Of a stretch of DNA of 25,928 nucleotides, positions 14,404 to 22,675 are shown piece after piece. Under the pieces are notes generated by a model that saw only the letters and a program-made list of their open reading frames with translations, was not told the origin of the DNA and made no database searches. The DNA is from RGIG3009 sp045595445 (GTDB lineage Bacteria > Bacillota > Clostridia > Oscillospirales > Acutalibacteraceae), in the NCBI GenBank assembly GCA_045595445.1, contig JAZOAK010000013.1:1-25928 (forward strand), written 5' to 3'. Numbering within the stretch: the first letter of the stretch is position 1; each line of letters starts with the position of its first letter. The translations under genes and the position numbers were made by a program.

Positions 14404-15264
14404 ATGAGGAAAATGACGGCTATCGGTTTGGCGATCAGCTTGTGTTTATTGATGACGTCTTGTGCGGGTGTTTCCATCGACGAACAACCGACAACCACAG
14501 TGAACACGACTACGACAACGACGGTTGTGACGACAACGTCTGCCGTACCCACAACAACACAACAGTCGACTACTGCCGGCACGAAGAAAACGTCGACATC
14601 CACCTCGCAAAAGGTTGTTGTAGACGGCGGTTCCCGCAGTCCGGTTTTGGCAGCACCTACCGATTATACGGTTGACGCGTCTTTCTTTGATGATGCGGTA
14701 TTCGTGGGGGATTCCGTCAGCTTAAAGTTGTCTTACTATGCGGCCAGTTCCGGCGAACTGGGCAAAGCCAAGTTTTTAACGGTCGGCAGTTTCGGTGTCG
14801 GTAACGCCATTTACGATCATCCGGACACCAAGTTAACGTACAAGGGCGTCGCCTATACCAATGCAGAAGAAGCGATAGCGGCAACCGGCGCGAGCAAACT
14901 GTTTATCATGCTGGGCATGAACGATATCGGTCGTTTCGGCGTCAGCAAAAGCATCACGAATTGGGGTACGCTGCTCAGCCTTATCCGCTCCACCTGCCCG
15001 AATATAACCATCTATATCCAATCTGTGACACCGGTATGGACCGGCGGCGAGCGTGGCGGCATTACCAATGCCAACGCCAATTCATATAATGCCCAGCTCA
15101 AAACCTTTGCCGAGGCTAACGGTTGCAAATTCATTGATATCGCACCCTACATGAAGGATTCTACGGGCGGTTTGGCAACAGCCTTTTGTTCGGATAGTTT
15201 TGTTCATTTGACGAACGAGGGTGCCAAGACGTGGATTCAGGTTCTAAAAGCATATACGTATTGA
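14404..15264 (+). CDS. SGNH/GDSL hydrolase lipoprotein with threonine-rich linker
   Basis: A 286-residue protein. Residues 1-20 look like a lipoprotein signal (cationic start, hydrophobic core, LMTSC with lipidated Cys20), so it should be anchored to the outer face of the membrane. Residues about 28-70 are an extraordinarily Thr-rich spacer with runs of T and scattered S, a wall-spanning or glycosylated linker. An SGNH domain follows: VFVGDSVS with nucleophile Ser104, MLGMNDIG with Asn173, and SDSFVHLTNEG with His268. The Asp nearest that His (Asp264) is one residue further away than the usual DxxH. Such domains remove or transfer O-acetyl groups on glycans. As first gene of the unit with an MBOAT and a DHHW protein, it probably acts on the same surface polymer. 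Substrate unknown. Confidence 0.85.
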   Translation: MRKMTAIGLAISLCLLMTSCAGVSIDEQPTTTVNTTTTTTVVTTTSAVPTTTQQSTTAGTKKTSTSTSQKVVVDGGSRSPVLAAPTDYTVDASFFDDAVFVGDSVSLKLSYYAASSGELGKAKFLTVGSFGVGNAIYDHPDTKLTYKGVAYTNAEEAIAATGASKLFIMLGMNDIGRFGVSKSITNWGTLLSLIRSTCPNITIYIQSVTPVWTGGERGGITNANANSYNAQLKTFAEANGCKFIDIAPYMKDSTGGLATAFCSDSFVHLTNEGAKTWIQVLKAYTY

Positions 15265-15283
15265 TTGAGAGGAATGAGATCGT

Positions 15284-15751
15284 ATGAAACAACTGTTAAG
15301 CGGCCTTTTGGTGCTTGTGTTGATGCTGTCTTTGTGTGCTTGTGGCGAGGGTACGGACGGTGTGACACCGAATATGCAATCCGTTTTCACCTCTATGGCA
15401 GAGCACTTGCCGGAAGCGGAGCCTTTTGATGCCGAGAGCGTGTTCAATGCCTACGGCGTGGATCCTGCCTCTTGCAAGCAAGAGGTGGTCATTTCTTATT
15501 ATGACGGCAGTTGTACTTCCGAGCTGTGGCTGATTGAAGCGGTCGATGAGGAAGCGGCAGCAAGCATCAAAGCGCTTGCCGAAACCCGTTTGGATAGCTT
15601 AGGCTCGCAGTTTCGCAGTTACGATCCCGTTGCGTACGCCTTGGTACAGGAAGCAAAATTGCTCGTGCATGGCAATTGCGTGATCGTGATCGTTTCTGAG
15701 AACGCGGATGCGCTGTTGGAGATTTATCAAACCGCCGCTGAACTAATTTGA
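15284..15751 (+). CDS. DUF4358 lipoprotein
   Basis: A 155-residue protein with a clear lipoprotein signal ending in LCAC (lipidated Cys20), start ATG 15284 behind GAGAGGAA. The mature part shows the DUF4358 pattern: a YGVDPASCKQEVVISYYD-like segment, a charged helix with ALAETRLDSLGSQFRSYDP, then AKLLVHGNCVIVIVSENAD near the end. DUF4358 proteins are small exported proteins of Clostridia with no known function, often found beside MBOAT and DHHW genes, as here. The gene is 19 bases after the SGNH lipoprotein gene and clearly co-transcribed with it. I infer a helper role in the surface acylation module; nothing in the sequence shows an enzyme active site. Confidence 0.8.
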   Translation: MKQLLSGLLVLVLMLSLCACGEGTDGVTPNMQSVFTSMAEHLPEAEPFDAESVFNAYGVDPASCKQEVVISYYDGSCTSELWLIEAVDEEAAASIKALAETRLDSLGSQFRSYDPVAYALVQEAKLLVHGNCVIVIVSENADALLEIYQTAAELI

Positions 15752-15758
15752 AGATGGG

Positions 15759-15783
15759 GGAGGGGAATACCCCTCCTTTCCTT
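15759..15783 (+). terminator. Weak hairpin between DUF4358 and MBOAT genes
   Basis: GGAGGGG (15759-15765) pairs with CCCCTCC (15770-15776) around AATA, followed by TTTCCTT. The T-run is poor, so it may reduce rather than end transcription, or protect the upstream mRNA end. Confidence 0.45.
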
Positions 15784-15815
15784 ATACGATAACTTTTGAA
15801 GGGCGGAGTTTCAGC

Positions 15816-17201
15816 GTGTTATTTTCAAGTCACGTGTTTTTATTTGCCTTTTTGCCTTCGGTCTTGCTGGTGTATTATCTCTCCCCACGATGGTTGAGAA
15901 CTCCCGTGTTGTTGCTGTGGAGTTTAGCCTTTTACGGTTGGGGCGAACCGGCGTACCTTTTCTTAATGATCGGCACCATCGTTATTAACTATTTCTTTGG
16001 TTTGTGGATCCATACTCGTCACAGCAATGGGAACGGCGCCAAAGGGGTTTTGGCAGCGAGTGTTGCAGTCAATCTGTTGCTGTTGGGCTTTTTCAAATAT
16101 GCGGGTTTCTTTGTCACGCAGTTAAAGGCGCTGTTACCCTTTATGGCGGGAGTCAGAGCACCGGAAATCGCATTGCCCATCGGTATATCCTTCTACGTAT
16201 TTCAATCCATGAGTTATGTTATCGACGTATACCGTAACGATGCGCCGGTACAAAAGAACGTGTTGACGTTCGGTACTTACGTTACGCTGTTCCCTCAACT
16301 GATCGCGGGGCCGATCGTTCGTTACAGCGACGTGGCGTTGCAAATGACCGAACGAAAAGAATCGGTGGATAAATTCGCTTCCGGTGTGCAGCGGTTCATT
16401 ATCGGTTTGGGGAAAAAGCTCCTGCTTGCCAATCCGATGGGAAACGTATGGGAACTGTTACAAGAACAGGACGGAACCCTTGCTGCTTGGGTGGGAATCC
16501 TTGCATATAGTTTGCAGATCTACTTTGACTTTTCGGGCTATTCCGACATGGCGATCGGTCTGGGTCGTATGTTTGGTTTTGAGTTTTTAGAAAATTTCAA
16601 CTATCCTTATATTTCCGCTACCATTACCGAGTTTTGGAGACGGTGGCATATCAGTTTGTCCACGTGGTTTAAGGAGTACGTCTATATTCCGCTGGGTGGC
16701 AACCGCAAGGGCTTGCCACGTCAAATCGTTAATCTGTTGGTGGTATGGGGATTGACCGGCTTTTGGCACGGTGCCAGTTGGAATTTCCTCTTGTGGGGGT
16801 TATATTACGCCATACTCCTCATTGCCGAAAAGCTGTTTTTACTTAACTGGCTTAAAAAACTGCCGCGGTTTGTGGGACATCTCTATTCGTTGTTTGCGGT
16901 GGTGTTAGGTTGGGCATTGTTCTTCTTTGAAGATATGGGACAACTGGGTGTCTTCTTTGTAAAGCTTTTTACGCTTGCCCCGACGGATGTGAAAGCTATG
17001 AACCTGATTTTAGGGTTTGCTCCCATACTGTTGATCAGTTGTTTTGCGGCGACCCCCTTGTTCAAACAACTGGGTGATCGTTTCCAAAACAAACGAGTTG
17101 TTCGCTACGGTAAACTGGTCGCTTGCGGCGTGATCCTTGTGTTATGTGTGGCCGCTTTGGCATCCAACAGTTATAATCCCTTTATCTATTTTCGATTTTA
17201 G
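15816..17201 (+). CDS. MBOAT family O-acyltransferase (AlgI/DltB-like)
   Basis: A 461-residue polytopic membrane protein (about 11 helices) that starts with GTG at 15816 after AAGGGCGGAG. The N-terminal LFSSHVFLFAFLPSVLLVYY and LPIGISFYVFQSMSYVIDVYR are classic for the AlgI branch. WRRWHISLSTWFKEYVYIPLG carries His278, and GLTGFWHGASWNFLLWG carries the expected catalytic His318. These proteins move an acyl group, usually acetate, from a cytoplasmic donor across the membrane to a carrier or directly to an extracellular polymer. The next gene, 13 bases on, encodes a DHHW protein with the same kind of role as AlgJ/AlgX, so the two form a transfer pair. Which polymer is modified is unknown. Confidence 0.95.
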   Translation: MLFSSHVFLFAFLPSVLLVYYLSPRWLRTPVLLLWSLAFYGWGEPAYLFLMIGTIVINYFFGLWIHTRHSNGNGAKGVLAASVAVNLLLLGFFKYAGFFVTQLKALLPFMAGVRAPEIALPIGISFYVFQSMSYVIDVYRNDAPVQKNVLTFGTYVTLFPQLIAGPIVRYSDVALQMTERKESVDKFASGVQRFIIGLGKKLLLANPMGNVWELLQEQDGTLAAWVGILAYSLQIYFDFSGYSDMAIGLGRMFGFEFLENFNYPYISATITEFWRRWHISLSTWFKEYVYIPLGGNRKGLPRQIVNLLVVWGLTGFWHGASWNFLLWGLYYAILLIAEKLFLLNWLKKLPRFVGHLYSLFAVVLGWALFFFEDMGQLGVFFVKLFTLAPTDVKAMNLILGFAPILLISCFAATPLFKQLGDRFQNKRVVRYGKLVACGVILVLCVAALASNSYNPFIYFRF

Positions 17202-17214
17202 AGGAGGTACAGCC

Positions 17215-18336
17215 GTGAAAGTGAAAGTGGAACATTGGATCATCACGGTTGGCTTCTGTGCCTTCCTTGGGATCGTGACGTCGTTATATCTGCTACTTCC
17301 TGCGTCGGAGTATTCCGAACGTGAAAAACGGTATTTGGAGAAAAGTCCTCAGCTGACAGTCGAGGCTGTTACATCCGGCAAATACGGCGAGAACGTCGAA
17401 AGTTATATGGCGGACCATATCCCTGCACGTGACTTTTTTGTTGGTCTTAACGCGTATGCCGATTTGTTGAGCGGGCGGCAGGTTTCAAAGGAAATCTACC
17501 TGGCGGAGGATAACCGTCTGGTGGAAGCCCCTGTTTTATGGAACGAGGCTCAGGCGCAAAAGAACATCAGCGCGATCAATCGGTTGGCACAAACGCTTGA
17601 TCGGCAACTGGATTTGATGGTGGTCCCCTCCGCCGGATGGGTGGTCGAAGATCAGCTCATCGGTCTTGCCGATCCGTATACCGACAAAGATCAGATCGCC
17701 CGCCTTTACTCTATGACTGACAACAGGGTGAATACGATGGACGTGCTGTCTGTGTTTGAGGCGGAAAACGATCGCGGTGCGCTGTATTACAAAACCGATC
17801 ATCATTGGACAAGTCTTGGTGCTTACAAAGCGTATGGAATGTATATGGCAGCGAAGGACAGAACGTATCCGTCGGCAGAGCAGTTTACCGTTACGGTTGC
17901 CGATGGCTTTCAAGGATCTACCTATTCTCGATCCGCTTTGTGGATGATTCCCGCAGAACCTTTGGAATTGTGGGAGAGGACAAGCCGCTTGTTGGTGACA
18001 ACCGACGATGAGAAACCCCACGAGGGTGTCTTTTATACCGAAAGGCTGAATGAAACCGATAAATATACGGTGTATCTCGACGGCAATCATCCAATCGTTC
18101 GCATCGATAACGCCGAAAACGTCGGCAAAGGCAGTATTCTGGTGATCCGTGATTCGTACGCCAATTGTATGGGTGCGTTTCTGGCGGAATCGTATGAAAC
18201 GGTGCTTTTGGTGGATCTCCGCTACTACAAACAGCCCATCAGCGAGCTATGCGCCGAGCAAGAGTTTACCGATATCTTGGTGTGTTACAGTTTGGGGAAT
18301 TTTATGACGGATAACAATTTAGTGTGGTTAAAATAA
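17215..18336 (+). CDS. DHHW family protein (AlgX/AlgJ-like, SGNH-type)
   Basis: A 373-residue protein starting with GTG at 17215 behind GAGGAGGT (17201-17208). One N-terminal membrane helix (about residues 9-29) is followed by an exported domain. The family motif is KTDHHWTSLGAY with Asp195-His196-His197-Trp198, and a C-terminal VIRDSYANC places Ser314 as the likely nucleophile, as in AlgJ/AlgX where Ser, Asp and His form a triad. ENVESYMADHIPARDFFVGL near the N-terminus is also typical. Such proteins take an acetyl group delivered by the MBOAT partner and attach it to a surface polysaccharide. It is the last gene of the module, with a terminator right after it. The motif is intact, so the protein is probably active. 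Confidence 0.9.
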   Translation: MKVKVEHWIITVGFCAFLGIVTSLYLLLPASEYSEREKRYLEKSPQLTVEAVTSGKYGENVESYMADHIPARDFFVGLNAYADLLSGRQVSKEIYLAEDNRLVEAPVLWNEAQAQKNISAINRLAQTLDRQLDLMVVPSAGWVVEDQLIGLADPYTDKDQIARLYSMTDNRVNTMDVLSVFEAENDRGALYYKTDHHWTSLGAYKAYGMYMAAKDRTYPSAEQFTVTVADGFQGSTYSRSALWMIPAEPLELWERTSRLLVTTDDEKPHEGVFYTERLNETDKYTVYLDGNHPIVRIDNAENVGKGSILVIRDSYANCMGAFLAESYETVLLVDLRYYKQPISELCAEQEFTDILVCYSLGNFMTDNNLVWLK

Positions 18337-18340
18337 AAAG

Positions 18341-18372
18341 AGGCTTCCGAAATATTCGGAAGCCTTTTTTTT
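18341..18372. terminator. Shared bidirectional terminator, DHHW and RluA genes
   Basis: AGGCTTCCGAA (18341-18351) pairs with TTCGGAAGCCT (18355-18365) around ATA, with eight T on the right and an AAAATAAAAAG stretch on the left. The stop codon of the minus-strand gene begins at the T-run (18371). Confidence 0.9.
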
Positions 18373-19318
18373 AGAATTTGTCAGCGAACCAAACCGAGTC
18401 GAGCGTAAACTCTTTGCCATTTAGATATTGCAGTTCCTCCGCGTCTTGTTCAAAGGCGAATTTCAAACGATACGAGCATAGCGCTTGTTTGTTAAAACCG
18501 GTACCTTTGTTCAGCGCGTTTGTGCCGTATTTGCCGTCACCGAGTAACGGATGTCCGATGGAAGCAAGATGCGCGCGGATCTGATGCGTTCTGCCGGTGA
18601 GCAGTTCAATTTCCAGCAGTGACAAGCCGTCACGTTCTTTTAACACACGGTACCGTGTGGCAATGGTGCGCGCACCGCGGGCTTGCCGCTCGGAAATATA
18701 CACGCGATTTTGTGCTTCGTTTTTCTCCAAATACCCTTGCAGGGTATCCTCCGACTTTTCCATGCGTCCGTGTACGATACACAAATAATATTTTTCAATT
18801 TCTCGTTTGCGGAGTTTTTCATTTAAGATACGCAGTGCCGCCGCGTTTTTCGCCGCGATGACGATGCCGCAGGTGTTGCGGTCGATTCGGTTGACAAGTG
18901 CCGGCACAAAACTGTTTTCGCGATCGGGCAGATACTCGCCTTTCTCATACAAATAGCGTTGCACGCGGAAAATAAGCGTATCGCGGTATTCGTTTTCATC
19001 GGGGTGGACGAGCAACCCCACCGGTTTATTCAATAAGAGGATGTTCTCGTCCTCATACACAACATCCAACTTGGTGCCCGCATACTGAAACTCGTATTTG
19101 GAGGCGGCGGGTGCCAAAAACTCGTCGGGTGCGTACACGGCGATGATATCGCCCTCACAGATGCGGTCGGCGATTTGGCAACGCTTACCGTTGAGCTTAA
19201 TATCCTTTTGACGGATATACTTATACATCATCGATACCGGCAACGACGGAAAAGTCTTGGTCAAGAATTTATCCACGCGTTGTCCCGCGTCGTTCTTGCC
19301 AACCGTAACGGTTTTCAC
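18371..19318 (-). CDS. RluA family pseudouridine synthase
   Basis: A 315-residue protein on the minus strand. I start it at GTG 19318-19316 because AAAGGGGGCG lies about 6 to 8 bases upstream, and VKTVTVGKNDAGQRVDKFL is the usual N-terminus. An S4 RNA-binding domain covers about residues 14-70 (SMMYKYIRQKDIKLNGKR), then the catalytic domain: LLNKPVGLLVHPDE, LVNRIDRNTCGIVI with catalytic Asp146, EKYYLCIVHG, and GRTHQIRAHLASIGHPLLGD. It converts uridine to pseudouridine in rRNA or tRNA; the exact site cannot be assigned. The catalytic motif reads NRIDRNT rather than HRLDRNT, a variant seen in this family. It is divergent from glyA. Confidence 0.93.
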   Translation of the reverse strand: MKTVTVGKNDAGQRVDKFLTKTFPSLPVSMMYKYIRQKDIKLNGKRCQIADRICEGDIIAVYAPDEFLAPAASKYEFQYAGTKLDVVYEDENILLLNKPVGLLVHPDENEYRDTLIFRVQRYLYEKGEYLPDRENSFVPALVNRIDRNTCGIVIAAKNAAALRILNEKLRKREIEKYYLCIVHGRMEKSEDTLQGYLEKNEAQNRVYISERQARGARTIATRYRVLKERDGLSLLEIELLTGRTHQIRAHLASIGHPLLGDGKYGTNALNKGTGFNKQALCSYRLKFAFEQDAEELQYLNGKEFTLDSVWFADKF

Positions 19319-19361
19319 GAAAACGCCCCCTTTTGACGAATTTTTGTAAATATTTTTAATA

Positions 19362-19390
19362 ATTATACGCTTTTCTCTTTGCAAACACAA
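19362..19390 (-). promoter_or_regulatory. Sigma-A promoter of the RluA gene
   Basis: On the minus strand, TTGTGT (19390-19385) and TATAAT (19367-19362) are 17 bases apart. The predicted start is near 19355, 37 bases before the GTG. Its -35 directly abuts the -35 of the glyA promoter. Confidence 0.8.
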
Positions 19391-19406
19391 GGGTTTGTGG
19401 TATACT
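19379..19406 (+). promoter_or_regulatory. Sigma-A promoter of glyA
   Basis: TTGCAA (19379-19384), a 16-base spacer and TATACT (19401-19406), with TGG before the -10. The predicted start is near 19413, leaving only about 16 bases of leader, so there is no room for a riboswitch. Confidence 0.8.
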
Positions 19407-19428
19407 TTTGCAAAAGGGAGGATGTTTT

Positions 19429-20667
19429 ATGAACTTTTTTGAAGAACTTGGGCAGTTTGACACGGAAGTACACGCTGCGTGCGCGGCGGAACTGAATCGT
19501 CAGCAGCATAACATTGAATTGATTGCATCGGAGAACATCGTGTCCAAAGCCGTCTTGATGGCAGCGGGCGGCGTTCTCACCAATAAATACGCGGAAGGTT
19601 ATCCGGGTAAGCGTTATTACGGCGGCTGTGAGTGTGTCGACGTCGTGGAAGATATCGCCCGCGACCGCGCCAAGAAGCTCTTTGGCGCGGAGCATGCAAA
19701 CGTGCAACCGCACAGCGGCGCCAATGCCAACTTGGCGGTGTATTTTGCATTGCTCAAACCCGGTGATACCATTCTTGGTATGAACTTGGCACACGGCGGT
19801 CACTTAACGCATGGGTCCCCCGTGAATATGTCGGGTATGTACTTCAACGCTGTGTCCTATGCGCTCAGCTCCGAAACCCAGCGTATTGATTACGACGCGG
19901 TACGTAAGACGGCTCTCGAATGTAAACCGAAACTCATCGTGGCGGGTGCCAGTGCGTATCCGCGCACCATTGACTTCGCGAAATTCCGTGAGATCGCGGA
20001 TGAAGTCGGTGCCTATCTGATGGTGGATATGGCGCATATTGCCGGCTTGGTGGCGGCAGGATTGCATCCGAATCCGGTGCCGTATGCCGATGTGGTAACC
20101 ACCACCACGCATAAGACGTTGCGTGGTCCTCGAGGCGGCATGATCTTGTGCCGTGAGCAGTTCGCCAAACAGATCGACAAGGCGATCTTCCCCGGTATTC
20201 AGGGCGGTCCTTTGATGCATATCATCGCGGCGAAAGCCGTAGCGCTCGGCGAGGCGCTCACCGATGAGTTCAAAGTGTATCAGAAGAACATCGTGGAGAA
20301 TGCCGCGGTACTTGCCGAGGAGCTTGTGAAGCAAGGCTTTGATTTGGTGTCCGGCGGTACGGATAACCACTTGATGCTGTTAGACCTGCGTTCCATGGGT
20401 GTCACCGGCAAGGAACTCGAACACCGTTTGGACGAAGTGCATATCACCGTCAACAAGAATGCTATTCCCGACGATCCCGCGAGTCCGTTTGTTACCAGCG
20501 GTGTGCGTATCGGTACGCCGGCGGTCACCTCTCGCGGCTTCGGCAAAGAGGAAATGAAGAAGATTGCGGCTTGGATCCGCGACGTGGCAACCGACTTTGA
20601 AGGCACCAAAGAGCGCGTAACACGTGAGGTCGTGGCGCTGTGTGAGCAGTTCCCGATTTACGAATAA
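19429..20667 (+). CDS. glyA: Serine hydroxymethyltransferase
   Basis: A 412-residue PLP enzyme of standard length, starting at ATG 19429 behind AAGGGAGG. It converts serine and tetrahydrofolate to glycine and 5,10-methylene-tetrahydrofolate, the main one-carbon source. Family motifs are IELIASENIVSKAV near the N-terminus, NKYAEGYPGKRYYGGCE, HGGHLTHGSPVNMSG, VDMAHIAGLVAAG, and the PLP-lysine site TTTTHKTLRGPRGG with Lys229. GSPVNMSGMYF has Pro-Val where many read Lys/Val-Asn-Phe-Ser, within normal variation. It has its own promoter and a second gene 12 bases downstream. No leader element is present, so control, if any, acts at the promoter. Confidence 0.97.
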   Translation: MNFFEELGQFDTEVHAACAAELNRQQHNIELIASENIVSKAVLMAAGGVLTNKYAEGYPGKRYYGGCECVDVVEDIARDRAKKLFGAEHANVQPHSGANANLAVYFALLKPGDTILGMNLAHGGHLTHGSPVNMSGMYFNAVSYALSSETQRIDYDAVRKTALECKPKLIVAGASAYPRTIDFAKFREIADEVGAYLMVDMAHIAGLVAAGLHPNPVPYADVVTTTTHKTLRGPRGGMILCREQFAKQIDKAIFPGIQGGPLMHIIAAKAVALGEALTDEFKVYQKNIVENAAVLAEELVKQGFDLVSGGTDNHLMLLDLRSMGVTGKELEHRLDEVHITVNKNAIPDDPASPFVTSGVRIGTPAVTSRGFGKEEMKKIAAWIRDVATDFEGTKERVTREVVALCEQFPIYE

Positions 20668-20679
20668 GGGGGTATTTTC

Positions 20680-21681
20680 ATGAAATACTACGTTGGTCAC
20701 CCGCTGCAAGCACGCGGCGCGGAAGTATATCGTCTGCAAGGCGGTAAAGGCGACGGCATGCGGTTTTTGTACGTGCGGAACGGTCTCGGTTTGGAACTGT
20801 GGATCTCGCTTGACCGCGCGGCGGATATGAACCGTGTGATCTACAAGGGCAAAAACATGGCGTATATGTCCCCTTGCGGGAACGTAGCACCCGCTTTCCG
20901 TGATCCCGTGGGTCTCGGCTTCTTAAAGTCGTTTACGGCCGGTTTTATGACCACCTGCGGTTTTGAAAGTGCAGGCGGCCCGTGTGAAGACGAGGGTGAG
21001 GTGTTGCCGCAACACGGTTCCATCAGCCATATGCCCGCACAAATCAACAGTATAGAAGAAACCGATGAGGGTTTGGTTATCAAAACCACCGTGCGTGATT
21101 GCGTCATCTTCGGTCGCCGCATGGTATTACAGCGTGTGTATATGGTGTCCTATACCGAGGATACGGTTACAATGACCGATACCGTTACGAACGAAGGTGC
21201 AAAAGAGGCGCCGTTCTGCTTGCTGTATCACTGTAACATGGGGTATCCGTTGCTCAGCGAAAACAGCGTGGTACGTATTCCGAACACCCGCATTTGGGCA
21301 AGTTCTCAACTGTCGCAGGATACGACCGACACCGCGTTTGTCATGGAAGAGCCGCAGGCAGACTATGAGGAGCGTTGTTACTTCTTTGATACAGTAGAGC
21401 AACAAGACGGCAACGTGCACGCGGGCATTTACAACCCCGACATTGATGCCGGTGTGGTGTACTCGTATGCTAAACAGGATCTTCCGTGCTTGACGGAATG
21501 GAAGATGATGGGCAGACGTGACTACGTGTTGGGTATCGAACCCGGCAACGTCAATCCCGCTCCGCGTTGCAAGCAACGTGCGGAGGGACTGCTTCCGTTC
21601 CTGAAACCCGAGGAGAGCAGCACGAAATCCATTACCTTCACTTTCGTGGACAATCAGAAAGATTTCGACAGCGCATTTTAA
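20680..21681 (+). CDS. DUF4432 family protein (aldose 1-epimerase-like fold)
   Basis: A 333-residue protein starting at ATG 20680 after AAGGGGG at 20667-20673. The features match the DUF4432/COG2017 group: ELWISLDRAADMNRVIYKG near the N-terminus, SFTAGFMTTCGF, then EDEGEVLPQHGSISHMPA with a His typical of the mutarotase pocket, LLYHCNMGYPLL, and EWKMMGRRDYVLGIEPGNVNP near the end. Members resemble galactose mutarotases and bind sugars; the reaction is not established for DUF4432. It is co-transcribed with glyA across a 12-base gap, an odd partner for folate metabolism. I infer that it handles a sugar or sugar acid, with substrate unknown. Confidence 0.85.
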   Translation: MKYYVGHPLQARGAEVYRLQGGKGDGMRFLYVRNGLGLELWISLDRAADMNRVIYKGKNMAYMSPCGNVAPAFRDPVGLGFLKSFTAGFMTTCGFESAGGPCEDEGEVLPQHGSISHMPAQINSIEETDEGLVIKTTVRDCVIFGRRMVLQRVYMVSYTEDTVTMTDTVTNEGAKEAPFCLLYHCNMGYPLLSENSVVRIPNTRIWASSQLSQDTTDTAFVMEEPQADYEERCYFFDTVEQQDGNVHAGIYNPDIDAGVVYSYAKQDLPCLTEWKMMGRRDYVLGIEPGNVNPAPRCKQRAEGLLPFLKPEESSTKSITFTFVDNQKDFDSAF

Positions 21682-21687
21682 GACGTC

Positions 21688-21725
21688 AAAAAGAGCCGCT
21701 CTGTTATCAGAACGGCTCTTTTTTT
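21688..21725. terminator. Shared bidirectional terminator, DUF4432 and LysR genes
   Basis: GAGCCG (21693-21698), a one-base mismatch, then TCTG (21700-21703) pairs across TTAT with CAGA and CGGCTC; five A precede and seven T follow. The LysR stop codon (21707-21709) lies at the hairpin tip, so the right arm is LysR coding sequence. Confidence 0.85.
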
Positions 21726-22657
21726 GTGTAAACGTCCTTGGCGGTATCCATAAACGATTTGACCGCGCGATTGAGATAGCGGTTTTTCTTGTGCGCGATG
21801 TAAAGCGTACGCTTGGCGGCTGTACCGCCCACCTTGTAAAAGTGCAGACGATCCGTTATCGGCACCGCTTTGACCAAGGTATCCGTTACAAAGGCGATGC
21901 CCATGCCGGAAAGTGCGACGTTATACGACGTGAGTAGTTGATCCAACAGCATGACGGCACGCGGCGAAAAGCCGTGTTCTTGGCATAACGCGTCCGCGCG
22001 TGAGCGCATATCGTTTCCGCTTTTCAAAAGGACAAACGGCTCGTCGGCAAAGATCTTCGGCGACACCGTGGATGCATGCAAATGCCGATCGGTGCGGATA
22101 TCTTCCGCGGTGAGTGCAAGGTTATGCAAGTGCTCGTTTACGGAATACTCAGACGGCACACAGAGGAGCACTTGCTCTTGCAACAGCGGCAATTTGACGA
22201 TGGTACTGTCGTCAAATTGATAATCCAACAACAGGTCGGTTTTTTCAGCGATCAACATGGCTTCCAGTTCTTTGGAGTTGGATTCCGTAACGTCCACACG
22301 AATGTGCGGATAGGTGCTTGCAAATCGGGTGATGATTTTCGGCAACACAAATGAGGAGGTGAACGTCGCACCGCTGACTGACACGCTGCCCACACGCACC
22401 GCGGCAATATCCGCCAGATGATTTTCCAAATTGCGGCGTGTACGGTACAATTCTTCTATGGCACGAATATAGGCCTCCCCCTCCGGCGTGAGGGACAAGG
22501 GTGAGGTCTGCCGATCAAACAATTGCACGCTCAGCGTCTGTTCCACTTTCTTTACAGTTGCGCTTAATGCCGGTTGCGAAATAAACAGATTGCGTGCCGC
22601 TGCTGTAAAACTCCCCGTCTTATAGATTTCATAAATATAATCGGCATACTGAAACAT
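21707..22657 (-). CDS. LysR family transcriptional regulator
   Basis: A 316-residue regulator on the minus strand, starting at ATG 22657-22655 because GGAGGT (complement of 22663-22667) sits just upstream; an ATG 12 bases earlier overlaps that site. The N-terminal winged helix-turn-helix is clear: YEIYKTGSFTAAARNLFIS, then QPALSATVKKVEQTL, and FDRQTSPLSLTPEGEAYI. Residues about 88-295 form the effector-binding domain. Its C-terminal coding end forms part of a terminator. It is divergent from an AlaA-like aminotransferase and probably controls it. The intergenic region holds a palindrome and overlapping promoters, consistent with autorepression and target control. The effector is unknown; an amino acid or 2-oxo acid is a guess from the partner. 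Confidence 0.93.
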   Translation of the reverse strand: MFQYADYIYEIYKTGSFTAAARNLFISQPALSATVKKVEQTLSVQLFDRQTSPLSLTPEGEAYIRAIEELYRTRRNLENHLADIAAVRVGSVSVSGATFTSSFVLPKIITRFASTYPHIRVDVTESNSKELEAMLIAEKTDLLLDYQFDDSTIVKLPLLQEQVLLCVPSEYSVNEHLHNLALTAEDIRTDRHLHASTVSPKIFADEPFVLLKSGNDMRSRADALCQEHGFSPRAVMLLDQLLTSYNVALSGMGIAFVTDTLVKAVPITDRLHFYKVGGTAAKRTLYIAHKKNRYLNRAVKSFMDTAKDVYTKKEPF

Positions 22658-22675
22658 AATTACCTCCATAAGCAA

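Noticed and set aside
14490..14610. ACA/ACG-rich segment as a tandem DNA repeat
   Set aside because: It encodes the Thr-rich linker of the lipoprotein and the units are irregular, so this is coding bias rather than a clean repeat array.
19407..19428. Glycine or SAM/THF riboswitch before glyA
   Set aside because: The predicted leader is about 16 bases, too short for any of these.
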